DNA of 64,000 nt from Streptomyces sp. H27-C3 (GTDB lineage: Bacteria > Actinomycetota > Actinomycetes > Streptomycetales > Streptomycetaceae): contig NZ_JASITA010000001.1 of NCBI RefSeq assembly GCF_030063415.1, positions 310,001 to 374,000 of the forward strand. Reading direction: 5' to 3'. Numbering within the stretch: position 1 is the stretch's first letter; every line of letters starts with the position of its first letter. The position numbers were made by a program, and so were the translations under genes. A model generated the notes under the pieces. The model ran no database searches. It was given only the letters and a program-made list of their open reading frames with translations, and was not told where the DNA came from. Shown here piece after piece: positions 1 to 8,472 of this stretch.

Positions 1-188
1 CCGCTGGGCAGGTCCTGGGAGGCGGTGCGGCTCTCCAGCGGGGAAGCGGGAATGGTGACCAGGGTGCCGGCGGACAGGAATATGCCGGGCGGAAGCTGGG
101 GGTTGACCGCGCACCCCGAACAAGTCCTGTTGGCGTGGCGCGCTAGTCTGGCCCGGACATCGACCTGATACAGACCATGCGACAAAAT

Positions 189-194
189 GAGGAG
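189..194 (+). promoter_or_regulatory. Ribosome binding site of the P450 gene
   Basis: GAGGAG lies 6 nt upstream of the ATG at 201. It is the reason for preferring that start over the in-frame ATG at 177, which has no purine-rich stretch in front of it. No convincing -35/-10 pair could be placed in bases 1-188. Confidence 0.7.
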
Positions 195-200
195 CTTGCG

Positions 201-1433
201 ATGACCGGGGGCGCTCTCCCCACCGAACAGATACCTCTGTTCAATCCTTTCGCGGAAGGGTTCACCGACAACCCGTATCCGCAGTACGCCCTGTTGCGGC
301 AGACCGCGCCCGTCTACGCCCATCCCATGGGCTTTTGGGTGATCACCCGGTACCAGGACGTCTCCGCGCTCCTGCGCTCCGGCGCGTCGGTCGAGCTGCG
401 CAACGTCACCTCGGGCGCGATGGTGAACCTGCGTCAGAAGGACGAGTCGCGCAGGACCCCACTCATCGACGGCTTCTCCATGATCGACCGTGACGCGCCG
501 GACCACACCCGGCTGCGCAGGCTGGTGCAGAAGGCGTTCACACCGAAGTCGATCCAGGCGCTCGCGCCGCGCATCCGTGACCTCGTCGACGGACTGCTGG
601 ACCGCATGGCCGACTCGGGCCGCGCGGACCTGGTGCCTCACCTCGCCTCTCCGCTGCCGTTCACCGTGATCGCGGAGATGCTGGGCGCGCCGCCGACCGA
701 TCATGCGCGGATTCGCGAGCTGAGCGCCACCATGGTCCGCTCTCTCGAACCGGTCGCCGACCCGAGCGTGATGCTCGCGATCGAAGCGGCCGACGAGGAA
801 CTCGCCAAGATCACCGCCGAGATGATCGCGTGGAAGCGCCGCAACCCCGCCGACGACCTGATGACCGCCCTGATCAACGTCCAGGAGGACGGCGACGCGC
901 TCAGCGACGACGAGCTGGTCGCCCAGATTCTGCTGCTCTACATCGCGGGCCACGAGACGACCGTGAACCTGCTCGCCAACGGCACGTTGGCGCTGTTGCG
1001 GCACCCGGAGCAGCTGGCCGCGCTGCGCGCGGACGCTTCACTGATGCCGAACGCGGTCGACGAGCTGCTGCGCTACGACAGCCCCCTCCAGTCGAGCCGG
1101 CGGATCACCGTTGAGCCGACCGTGCTCAGTGGGGTCGAGATCCCGGCCGGTTCGTTCGTGATCGCGGGTCTGGCCTCGGCGAACCGGGACGAGCTGCACT
1201 GGGGCTCGGACGCGGACACCCTGCGTCTGGACCGTGAGGGCGCCCGGGGACATGTCGCGTTCGGCTCCGGGTCACACCACTGCCTGGGTGCGTCGTTGGC
1301 ACGCCTGGAGGCGAGCATCACGTTCGAACGGATGCTGCAGCGGTTCCCGAACCTGGCTCTCGATGGCGATGTGACGTACAACGGCCGTATCAACGTCCGC
1401 GGTCCGGCCTCGCTTCCAGTGTCGCTCGGCTGA
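201..1433 (+). CDS. Cytochrome P450 (tailoring monooxygenase)
   Basis: A soluble class I bacterial P450 of about 410 aa, the usual length for the family. The I-helix oxygen-binding motif AGHETT is near residue 250, the K-helix ExxR (ELLR) near 287, and the heme loop FGSGSHHCLG carries the cysteine ligand at about residue 361. It needs an external ferredoxin and reductase, neither of which is in the window. The start at 201 is supported by a GAGGAG site; an in-frame ATG at 177 would add 8 residues. It is the only rightward gene and converges on the PKS/NRPS operon. Its position suggests hydroxylation or other oxidation of the assembly-line product, but the substrate is inference. Confident on family, not on role. 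Confidence 0.93.
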   Translation: MTGGALPTEQIPLFNPFAEGFTDNPYPQYALLRQTAPVYAHPMGFWVITRYQDVSALLRSGASVELRNVTSGAMVNLRQKDESRRTPLIDGFSMIDRDAPDHTRLRRLVQKAFTPKSIQALAPRIRDLVDGLLDRMADSGRADLVPHLASPLPFTVIAEMLGAPPTDHARIRELSATMVRSLEPVADPSVMLAIEAADEELAKITAEMIAWKRRNPADDLMTALINVQEDGDALSDDELVAQILLLYIAGHETTVNLLANGTLALLRHPEQLAALRADASLMPNAVDELLRYDSPLQSSRRITVEPTVLSGVEIPAGSFVIAGLASANRDELHWGSDADTLRLDREGARGHVAFGSGSHHCLGASLARLEASITFERMLQRFPNLALDGDVTYNGRINVRGPASLPVSLG

Positions 1434-1444
1434 GTCTGCGGCTC

Positions 1445-1478
1445 TGCGGGCCCGTCGGATCGATCCGACGGGCCCGCA
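1445..1478. terminator. Bidirectional terminator between convergent genes
   Basis: A perfect 34-bp palindrome (two 17-bp arms centred on 1461/1462, GC-rich outer stem) starts 11 nt after the P450 stop and ends 14 nt before the acyltransferase stop. It has no long T run on either side, as is common for actinomycete terminators. Its place between two convergent genes fits termination from both directions. Confidence 0.8.
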
Positions 1479-1492
1479 CGCTTGAGGTCCCC

Positions 1493-3388
1493 TCACACCA
1501 GGGCGGCCGTGGCTGACGTGACGGACCGCAGGCCCTCACACAGCTTCTCCATCGACGCGTTGTTGTTGCCGAACTGGTTGATCGCGAACGCCCCGCGGTA
1601 GTCCGGCCCGTAACCGTGCTTGAGGAAGTTGACGAAGGATCCGCTGGCGCTGAGGTCCACGAAGTAGTGGTTCTCCGGCACGCGGAAGGATGTGGACATC
1701 AGCTCGTCGAAGCGCACCCGGCCCCGGACCACGTCCCACGCGTATGTTTCCAGGTGCTCTGGCGCATCGTCGTCCATCTGCCGCGCGTACGCCGAGGAGT
1801 AGACAGGCAGGCGCGGCCTGCTCACCGTGACGGCTCTGCCCAGGCTCCGGCACTCGGCTTGGATGTCATCGAGAACGCCCGAGTGGAAGGCGTACCGGAC
1901 GGGCAGCCTGACGGCGACCACGCCCTCGTCGTCCAGCGCGGCCCGCACGTCGGCCAGCCGCTCGCTCTCGCCGCTGACGACGAAGTTGCCTAGGGACGCG
2001 CCCGTGAAGTTGACGCCCGCCAGTGACAGCCCGCCGAACAGGTCCCGTCGCCGCTGGTAGAGATCAGGCGCGGCAAGGACGCTGAGCATGCCGCCGGTGC
2101 GACAGCGCAGCTTCAGCAGATGCGCCTGCTTCATCACGAGGTCCAAGCCGTCCTCGAACGACATCACCCCTGCGACAGTGGCGGCGATGTACTCGCCCAG
2201 ACTGTGCCCAAGCACCGCGTCGGGGTGGAAGCCTTCGGCGCGCAGCGCCTCGGTCAGGCTCCAGCCGAGGCTGTAGAGCGCCGCATGGGTGTGCAGGATG
2301 TCGTCGAAGTCCTGGCCCCGGCGCGTGCTGTCGTGGATGGCCGCCACCAGCGAGGTGCCGTTGGCCGCCTCGTACAGCGCGCTGCACCGGTCCATGGCGT
2401 CCCGGAACGCCGGGTGGGTTTCGTACAGTTGCTTTCCCATCCGGTGATACTGCGTGCCCTGACCTCCGTACATGAAGACGACCTCGGGCCGTTGCCGGGT
2501 CCTTCGCGGTGCGGGAGGGGCCTTCTCGGCCGGCAGAGGCTCCTGGCGGATCTTGTCGGTGAGTTTGGTGAGTACCTGGCCGGGGCCGATCTCGTGGAAG
2601 TCGGTGTGCCCCCGGCTCATCAGCCAGGAGATCGACTCGTACCACTTGACCGGGCTCGATATCTGACGGATGAGCAGGTCTGCGTAACCGGTCGTCGGAT
2701 ACATGCGCGCCGTGCAGTTGGCGACGACGGGTATGTGCAGTTCCTTGAGCTCGACGCCGGACAGGTACCGGGCGAACTCCTCCTGTACGTCCGTCATGCA
2801 GCGCGAGTGGAACGCCGCGCTCACGTTGAGGGGGATGAAGGAGGCCCCGGCCTCCGTGTAGACGGCGCGGACCTCGGGTGCGTGGACTTCGTCATAGGCG
2901 CCGGAGAGGATGCACTGCTGACGCGAGTTGATATTGGCGATGTCGATGTTCTCGTACGGCAGGCCGGCCAGGATCTCGGCGACGCGCTCCTGGTCCAGGT
3001 TGACGACCGCGGCCATCGCGCCCTTGGGGGCTTGGCTCATCAGCTCTCCGCGCTTGCGCACCAGGTCGAGCCCGGTGGCGAAGTCGAAGGCGCCGGCTGC
3101 GAACAGGGCGCAGTACTCCCCCAGGCTGTGTCCGGCGACGACGCCCGGCAGCTCCTCGCCGGCGGCGATGCGGTCGAGATACTGCAAGGCGCTCACCGCG
3201 TAGAGCGCGGGCTGGGTGTACTGCGTCCTGCCCAGTACCCGATCGGGATCGTCGAGGCAGAGCTCCCGCAGTGAGTAGCCGAGGATGTCGTCCGCCTGCG
3301 CGACAAGGCCGGGGAAACGCGCGAACAGCCCTTCACCCATGCCTTTGCGCTGCGAGCCCTGCCCGGGGAATACGTACACCGATTTCAT
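1493..3388 (-). CDS. Tandem trans-acyltransferase: malonyl-ACP transferase + probable acyl hydrolase
   Basis: Two FabD-like domains in one 631-aa protein. Domain 1 (about 1-285) has GQGSQ near the start, the nucleophile motif GHSLGEY near residue 88, the carboxylate-binding Arg in VRKRGELM and an AFHS motif. It looks like the malonyl-CoA-specific AT that loads trans-AT PKS carriers. Domain 2 (about 305-600) has YGGQGTQ, GHSLGEY near 394 and AFHS, but the Arg position reads Gln (VMKQAHLL). That fits the PedC-type acyl hydrolases that clear stalled carriers. This gene supplies extender units to every module in the window, since none contains an integrated AT. It starts 4 nt after the stop of the ECH-ER gene and is the last gene of the operon. 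Family assignment is firm; the hydrolase reading of domain 2 is inference. Confidence 0.93.
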   Translation of the reverse strand: MKSVYVFPGQGSQRKGMGEGLFARFPGLVAQADDILGYSLRELCLDDPDRVLGRTQYTQPALYAVSALQYLDRIAAGEELPGVVAGHSLGEYCALFAAGAFDFATGLDLVRKRGELMSQAPKGAMAAVVNLDQERVAEILAGLPYENIDIANINSRQQCILSGAYDEVHAPEVRAVYTEAGASFIPLNVSAAFHSRCMTDVQEEFARYLSGVELKELHIPVVANCTARMYPTTGYADLLIRQISSPVKWYESISWLMSRGHTDFHEIGPGQVLTKLTDKIRQEPLPAEKAPPAPRRTRQRPEVVFMYGGQGTQYHRMGKQLYETHPAFRDAMDRCSALYEAANGTSLVAAIHDSTRRGQDFDDILHTHAALYSLGWSLTEALRAEGFHPDAVLGHSLGEYIAATVAGVMSFEDGLDLVMKQAHLLKLRCRTGGMLSVLAAPDLYQRRRDLFGGLSLAGVNFTGASLGNFVVSGESERLADVRAALDDEGVVAVRLPVRYAFHSGVLDDIQAECRSLGRAVTVSRPRLPVYSSAYARQMDDDAPEHLETYAWDVVRGRVRFDELMSTSFRVPENHYFVDLSASGSFVNFLKHGYGPDYRGAFAINQFGNNNASMEKLCEGLRSVTSATAALV

Positions 3389-3392
3389 GTGA

Positions 3393-5669
3393 TCACTCAG
3401 CCGTCTTCGCAGGAATTACAGGTCCACCGTGTGCGGCGTAGGCGCCGAGCCGTTGCCCGAGCAGGGCCGCCGTCTCCCCCAGCAGCCGCTCCGCGATGAC
3501 GTCGGCCTTCCGGCTGCGCCAAGGTTCCAGGCTGGTGCCCTTGACCCAGGTGTTGAAGGCGCCCATCGCTGGGCCGCAGTGGATCTGGTAGTCGACCCGC
3601 TGCTCGGCGCTGCCGCTCATCGCCAGCCGGGTGGAGTGGACGAAGTACCAGCGGAAGATGAGCGCCATCTTCTGCTTCGGGCTCTGTTCGGCGGCCACGA
3701 GCCGGTCCGGGAAGCGCCGGCTCAGGTGGGCGCGGGTCTCCTCCCACACCTCGTCGAGGGAGCGCTTGAAGTACTTCTCCTCCAGCGTGGCCCGGGTCCG
3801 CGCGTCGAGATCTTCGATCGCGTCGTGCCGCAGATACAGCTCGTACAGCTTCTGGGCGCGGGCGGGGAAGAAGGAGCCCCTCTTCACCGCCTGGACCCTG
3901 GCACCGACCTCGAACATGTCCCCCGCCGGGGCGTAGTCCGTGTCGTGCACGCCGAGGTCCTGAAGGATGTCCTTGACGGCGTCGCTGGTGCCCGCCTCCA
4001 CCGTGCACTGGTTGATCGAGCCGGTCATGATGAACTCGGCGCCCAGGACAAAGGCGGCGAGCGCCGCCTCCGGTGCGCCGATCCCGCCCGCCGCGCCGAC
4101 GCGTACCGCGGCCGCGTGCGGATGGTTCTCCTCGCGCGTCACCCGGTCGCGCAGCGCGCGCATCGCGGGCATCAGTATGTAGGCGTTGCCGCCGTCGGTG
4201 TGGCCCGCGGAGTCGGCCTCCACGCACAGGTCCTGGGCGAGCGGGAGCCTGCGCCCCAGCTCGGCCTGGTCGGATGTGACAAGGCCGCGGTCCAGCAACT
4301 CGCGGATCAGCGGCGCCGGGGCCGGGCGCAGGAACCGTTCGGCGACCTCGGTGCGCGACACCTTCGCGACGATGTGGTGGTCCTGCCGGATCCGGCCGCT
4401 CGCGTCCGTGCTGAGACCCGTCAGCCGGTAACGCACCAGGGCCGGCGTCGGCGCGAGGTAGGCCGATGCCTCCACGGAGCGCACGCCGTGGCGCAGGAAC
4501 AGCTCCACGGTGCGCATCTCCAGCTCCGGCTCCTGCGGATTGCTGAGCAGATTCATGCCGTAGGCGCGGCCGGGGCGCAGCTCGCCCTTGATACGGGTGA
4601 TGGCGTCGTCGATGACGTCCAGTGCCAGTCCGCCGGTGCCGAAGAAACCGAGCATTCCGGCGTTGCCCAGCGCGGTGACGAGTTCGACGGAGGCGATGCC
4701 CTTGTACATCGCGCCGGCGGCGTAGTTGTAGTCGATTCCGTGCGCCTCGCGGAAGCGGGGGTTGCCCAGTGCCTGCGGGGATATGGCGAACCCTGCGGCG
4801 CGGGCGTGATGCTGTGGTTCCACGGTGGCCTCGGTCGGTGGGGTCTGCGGGCTCGGCTGCTCGCGGCGGACGGGGGCAGGGTCCGCGGGCGCGTCTTCCC
4901 AGGGGAAGACGCCCTGATCCGCGTAGCGCTGGATCGCCCGTACGTTGTCGGGGTCCGCGAAGACCTCGCGGTTGGTGGCCAGCGCGACGTTCTTGGAATG
5001 CTCGGGGATCGGGGACAGTTCGCGCAGATACGCCTTGTAGCGCGCGATCCCCTTTTTGGACAGCCGCTCCAGCCGTCGCAGATGGCGCCGCAGCAGCGCT
5101 TCGCTGTCCGCATCCAATGCGTCGATCAGTCCCCACTCGTGAGCCTGCCAGGCGTCGATGGTCTGCGTCGTAGCGGCCAGGTAATGGGCGCGCTGGAAGC
5201 CGGTCCGGCGGATCAGATACGGCAGGACGACCGCGGGGATCAGCCCGAACAGCAGCTCGGAGAGGCTGAAGGTCGCGCTCTCGTTGGCGATCACCACATC
5301 GCTCGCCGCCACGAGGCCCACGCCGCCGGCGTTCGACTTGCCCCGGACATGGGCGATGGTGAAGACGTCCCCGTACGCCATCCGCCGGAACAGTTCGAAC
5401 ATGTGCTCCGGATCGAACGCCGTGTCCTGGCCCTGGCGCGCCGCGTCGCTGATCGCGTGGAAGTCCGCACCGAAGCAGAACACCTCGGGCAGCCCCTCCA
5501 GGACCACGACCGTGGTGGTCGGTGAATCCGAGGCCCGGCTGAAGACGTCGTTGAGTTCGTGCACGAGGTCGGCGTTGATGGCGTTGCCCGCCTCGGGGCG
5601 GTGGATCCGCACGAACAGCACGGTCCCCTGTTCCCGCAGCCTCAGCGTGGAGTAGGTCAGCCGATCCAT
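3393..5669 (-). CDS. Enoyl-CoA hydratase (ECH1, PksH-like) fused to PfaD-type trans enoyl reductase
   Basis: A 758-aa fusion. Residues 1 to about 255 form a crotonase domain with FGADFHAIS, GKSNAGGVGLVAASD and SELLFGLIPA, resembling the dehydrating ECH1 of beta-branching cassettes. After a Pro/Ala-rich linker, about 290-758 form the TIM-barrel FMN enoyl reductase of the PfaD/trans-ER family, with AAGGIGAPEAAL near 530, TGSINQCTVEAGTSDAVK near 550 and the family's characteristic C-terminal extension. In related clusters ECH1 is stand-alone and the ER is stand-alone or fused to an AT, so this fusion is unusual. The frame stays open far upstream over the HCS gene. I chose the ATG at 5669 because crotonase homology begins there; it overlaps the HCS stop by 13 nt. 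Likely roles are dehydration of the HMG-type branch and in-trans reduction of an enoyl intermediate. Confidence 0.9.
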   Translation of the reverse strand: MDRLTYSTLRLREQGTVLFVRIHRPEAGNAINADLVHELNDVFSRASDSPTTTVVVLEGLPEVFCFGADFHAISDAARQGQDTAFDPEHMFELFRRMAYGDVFTIAHVRGKSNAGGVGLVAASDVVIANESATFSLSELLFGLIPAVVLPYLIRRTGFQRAHYLAATTQTIDAWQAHEWGLIDALDADSEALLRRHLRRLERLSKKGIARYKAYLRELSPIPEHSKNVALATNREVFADPDNVRAIQRYADQGVFPWEDAPADPAPVRREQPSPQTPPTEATVEPQHHARAAGFAISPQALGNPRFREAHGIDYNYAAGAMYKGIASVELVTALGNAGMLGFFGTGGLALDVIDDAITRIKGELRPGRAYGMNLLSNPQEPELEMRTVELFLRHGVRSVEASAYLAPTPALVRYRLTGLSTDASGRIRQDHHIVAKVSRTEVAERFLRPAPAPLIRELLDRGLVTSDQAELGRRLPLAQDLCVEADSAGHTDGGNAYILMPAMRALRDRVTREENHPHAAAVRVGAAGGIGAPEAALAAFVLGAEFIMTGSINQCTVEAGTSDAVKDILQDLGVHDTDYAPAGDMFEVGARVQAVKRGSFFPARAQKLYELYLRHDAIEDLDARTRATLEEKYFKRSLDEVWEETRAHLSRRFPDRLVAAEQSPKQKMALIFRWYFVHSTRLAMSGSAEQRVDYQIHCGPAMGAFNTWVKGTSLEPWRSRKADVIAERLLGETAALLGQRLGAYAAHGGPVIPAKTAE

Positions 5670-6919
5670 GCGTACTCCCGGTGGAAGTCCTTGATCGCCC
5701 TCAGAACGAGGCGTGGAGCCTGCCCCGTGCCGTGCCCGGTCCGTGCCACGTAGTCCTGGTTCACGACCGTGTCGCGGGTGCCGACACGGACGAACTCGCT
5801 CTCCCGGAGCAGTGTGTCGTATTCGTCGAGGGAGAGCTGGTAGCGGGCGTCCAGATGGTCCGCGATGCCCATGGCCTTCAGCCGGGCGGCGCCGTCGGGT
5901 GTCACGACGCCGCTGTAGAACTCGGAGCAGCAGCCGGATCCGTACGAGAAGAGGCCCAGGCGCTTGGGGGCGTCGAAGCTGCCGCTGCAGACAGTGCCGG
6001 CCAGGGAGAGGAAGACGGTCGCGCCCATGATGTTGCCCACGCGCTGGCAGTAGGTCAGGCCGGGCACGACGCGCCGCTCGAAGTCCTCCGCGATCTCGGC
6101 GCCCCTGGCCTTGGCGACCTTGCGCATCATCGTGCGGTGGGCGCCCTTGACCATGCCGCCGAACGGGGTGTGAAAGGCGAGGTACTGGAAGGAGTCGCGG
6201 TAGTCGGCGCCCGCCACCTTCGCCTCGTATGCGCGGTAGGACTTCTCGCAGCAGTCCAGATACGACATCAACGAGAGGTCCACGTCGCCCGCTTCGCTGT
6301 CCGGCGCCGGGCGGCAGGTGTCCATGACCTCGTAGCCGTAGTATCCGCTGGCGCCGACGTCGAGCTGGAAGACGTGCGGGACGTCGCTGATCAGCATGGC
6401 CACGGCTCCGGCGCCGCCGCTGGGCTCCGCGTAGGCCCAGTCCTGGGCGGCGGCGTCGTCGCCGTCCTGCAGGATGTAGCGGGAGATGTCCGTGGCGATC
6501 ACCAGGGCCTTGGCGCCCGGTGAGGCCCCGGAGAGAATGAAGTTGCAGGCCATCTGCAGTCCTGCCGTGCCGGCGTAGCACGCCTGCTTCAGCTCGAACA
6601 TCCGGCAGTTGCGGTTCAGTCCCAGCTGGTCGTGGAGATAGGTGCTGGCCGACTTCGAGAAGTCGAAGCCCGACTCGGTGCAGGTGATCAGCAGTTCGAT
6701 GCTGTCCTTCTCGGCGGCGCTCATCCGGTCGAGGACCGGCCTGGCGGCGTTGGCCCCGAACGTCACCGGGTCCTCGAAGGGCAGCGCGACGGCTTTCTCC
6801 TTCATCAGCAGGTTGTTCAGCCGAGGGAGGTCGAGCTCCCGGTGCTTCGCCAACTGCATGACGTCGAGCACCGCCGAGCCGCCATATACGTTCATCGCTT
6901 CGATACCGACGCGGGGCAT
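5657..6919 (-). CDS. HMG-CoA-synthase-like beta-branching enzyme (HCS, PksG-like)
   Basis: About 420 aa, the family's usual length. The acyl-enzyme cysteine is in LKQACYAGTAG (about residue 114) and the catalytic histidine in LAFHTPFGG (about 250). The start MPRVGIEAMNVYGG matches the family N-terminus, so I use the ATG at 6919 rather than upstream in-frame ATGs at 6952 and 6964 that overlap the previous gene. The enzyme adds an acetyl unit from an acetyl-ACP to the beta-keto group of a carrier-bound polyketide. The ACP and ketosynthase immediately upstream would supply that acetyl-ACP. The probable acceptor is the triple ACP at the start of PksB, whose three carriers all have the Trp marker of beta-branching ACPs. 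It ends within the start of the ECH-ER gene. Confidence 0.95.
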   Translation of the reverse strand: MPRVGIEAMNVYGGSAVLDVMQLAKHRELDLPRLNNLLMKEKAVALPFEDPVTFGANAARPVLDRMSAAEKDSIELLITCTESGFDFSKSASTYLHDQLGLNRNCRMFELKQACYAGTAGLQMACNFILSGASPGAKALVIATDISRYILQDGDDAAAQDWAYAEPSGGAGAVAMLISDVPHVFQLDVGASGYYGYEVMDTCRPAPDSEAGDVDLSLMSYLDCCEKSYRAYEAKVAGADYRDSFQYLAFHTPFGGMVKGAHRTMMRKVAKARGAEIAEDFERRVVPGLTYCQRVGNIMGATVFLSLAGTVCSGSFDAPKRLGLFSYGSGCCSEFYSGVVTPDGAARLKAMGIADHLDARYQLSLDEYDTLLRESEFVRVGTRDTVVNQDYVARTGHGTGQAPRLVLRAIKDFHREYAWIG

Positions 6920-6939
6920 GACGTGTGCTCTTCTGCTCT

Positions 6940-8166
6940 CTATGAGTCGCATGTGCTCATGCACAGTGCGGTGTTGATGCCACCGAAGCCCATGCTCAGG
7001 CTCAGGCTGTGGCGCACCTCGGCCTCGACTGCCTCATCGCGCACCCAGTGCAGGGACGCGTCGATGGGGTCGGTGAGGTTACGGGTCGGGTGCAGTCGGC
7101 CGTGCTGCATCTGGAGGAGCACGGCGACGGCTTCGACGGCTCCGGCCGCCGTGAGTCCGTGGCCGGTGATCGACTTCGTCGCGTTGAGGGCGGCGTGGGT
7201 GAGCCCGCAGGCCCGCAGCGCCGCCACCTCGGTCTCGTCGCCGACCAGGGAGGCGGTTCCGTGAGGATTGACGTAGTCGATGGCCTCGGGAGCCAGCCCT
7301 GCGCGGCCCAGGGCCTGCCGGATCGCCCTGGTCTCGCCGTCGAGCGAGGGGTTGGGGTTGCGATTGCCGTCCAGCTGCACCGACCAGCCGCTGAGGCGGG
7401 CGTACGGGGTGTCCTGCCGACCGGGGCGGGCACCCCTGCGCTCGATGACCAGCGCTCCGCACGCCTCGCCGTACACGAAGCCGTCCCGGCGCCGGTCGAA
7501 GGGCCGGCAGGCGAGTTCCGGCGCGTCGGCGCAATCCTCCGACGCCATGGCGCCCATGGAGTGCAACCCCAGCAGTTCCCAGTACGAGAGGTCCGCCAGC
7601 GCGCCCAGGGCGACGCAGACGTCGACGCGGCCCGAGGAGACCGCCTCCGCCGCCTCGATGATCGCGAGCTGGCCGCTGGCGGACGCGCCGCCCAGCGTAT
7701 GGGCGAATCCGCGGATGCCGAATGCGGCCGTGCACAGGCCGCACAGATCCGTGTCCAGGAAGGACAGGCCGTAACTGGGCCGCAGGAAACGCGGCTTGGC
7801 CCGGTGCCGGTCGTGGGCCAGCACCAGTTCTCGCTGCTGGAGATTGCTGCCTCCGACGACGAGACCGATGCGCTCGGCGTCGAAGTCGTCGAGCCGGGCC
7901 TCGGTCCACGCCTCTTCCAGCGTGGCCAGGGCGACCTGCCCGGTAAAGGAAACGGTACGCAGTTCCCGGGCGCCCAGCCGGGAAGTGGATTCCAGTGCGG
8001 GAATCTGGGCGCCCACGAACCGGGTGTCGAGCTGCCGTCCGGGGCGGTCCATGACGGCGAATCGATGCGCGCCGGAGAACAGCCCCTGCGCAAAGGCGGC
8101 CTTGCCCTGGCCGACGGCGGTGGTGACGCCCAGCCCGGTGACCGTGATATCGGCGAAGTCCCTCAC
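6940..8166 (-). CDS. Decarboxylating ketosynthase with Ser in place of Cys (PksF-like)
   Basis: A 408-aa FabF-fold protein with a GTG start 1 nt after the ACP stop. Where condensing ketosynthases have the active-site Cys in the pattern ACxSG, this protein has ASASG (Ser near residue 162). Both histidine motifs remain: PHGTASL near 302 and KSITGH. Cys loss with both His retained is the signature of the KS that only decarboxylates malonyl-ACP to acetyl-ACP in beta-branching cassettes. It sits between the donor ACP and HCS, as in those cassettes. It should therefore not elongate any chain. Confidence 0.92.
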   Translation of the reverse strand: MRDFADITVTGLGVTTAVGQGKAAFAQGLFSGAHRFAVMDRPGRQLDTRFVGAQIPALESTSRLGARELRTVSFTGQVALATLEEAWTEARLDDFDAERIGLVVGGSNLQQRELVLAHDRHRAKPRFLRPSYGLSFLDTDLCGLCTAAFGIRGFAHTLGGASASGQLAIIEAAEAVSSGRVDVCVALGALADLSYWELLGLHSMGAMASEDCADAPELACRPFDRRRDGFVYGEACGALVIERRGARPGRQDTPYARLSGWSVQLDGNRNPNPSLDGETRAIRQALGRAGLAPEAIDYVNPHGTASLVGDETEVAALRACGLTHAALNATKSITGHGLTAAGAVEAVAVLLQMQHGRLHPTRNLTDPIDASLHWVRDEAVEAEVRHSLSLSMGFGGINTALCMSTCDS

Positions 8167-8167
8167 G

Positions 8168-8422
8168 TCACCCGGCCTTGGCCCCTGCTTTGTCGCTCAG
8201 GTGCTGGGCGAGTTCGCCCAGATTGTGCGGGCCGTAGGTCTCGACCAGCGGTATCTCCAGGTCCATGCCCTCGAGCACCATCATGACTATCTCCGCGCGG
8301 TCCATCGAATTCGCACCGAGGTCATCCAGGGAGTCGGAATGCTGGAAGGGGCGGCCTTCAAGTTCCGGGAGAACCTCGCGAATCGCTTCGGCTATCAATG
8401 AGAAGACTTCTTCTTTGGTCAA
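8168..8422 (-). CDS. Stand-alone acyl carrier protein, donor ACP of beta-branching cassette (AcpK-like)
   Basis: From the TTG at 8422 the protein begins MTKEEVFSLIAEA and is 84 aa, matching the length and N-terminus of AcpK-type donor carriers. The phosphopantetheine serine is in LGANSMDRAEI (about residue 38); GANSxDR is typical of this carrier class rather than the DSL of module ACPs. An alternative in-frame ATG at 8476 would add 18 residues and overlap the NRPS-1 stop as ATGA; another lies at 8506. Family similarity favours the short form, although no strong ribosome binding site precedes it. It is expected to receive malonate from the trans-AT, be decarboxylated by the neighbouring KS, and pass acetate to HCS. 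Confidence 0.85.
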   Translation of the reverse strand: MTKEEVFSLIAEAIREVLPELEGRPFQHSDSLDDLGANSMDRAEIVMMVLEGMDLEIPLVETYGPHNLGELAQHLSDKAGAKAG

Positions 8423-8472
8423 GGGCGCACCATCACTTTGTGAACATCGACAAATGGGTATTGTGGAACGAT

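Noticed and set aside
103..149. Promoter for the P450 (TTGACC at 103 and TAGTCT at 144)
   Set aside because: The two hexamers are 35 nt apart, far from the 17-19 nt needed, and no better pair was found.
1..176. Possible start of a leftward gene at the window edge
   Set aside because: A minus-strand frame is open here and reads plausibly, but it is too short, has no clear start codon or ribosome site, and shows no recognisable motif.
5670..6581. Upstream extension of the ECH-ER frame
   Set aside because: The extra 304 codons are Arg/Gly-rich shadow of the HCS gene. Crotonase homology starts at the ATG at 5669.
8423..8472. Internal promoter between NRPS-1 and the ACP gene
   Set aside because: The 50-nt gap is slightly AT-richer than its surroundings but contains no recognisable promoter pair; it may even be coding if the ACP starts at 8476.
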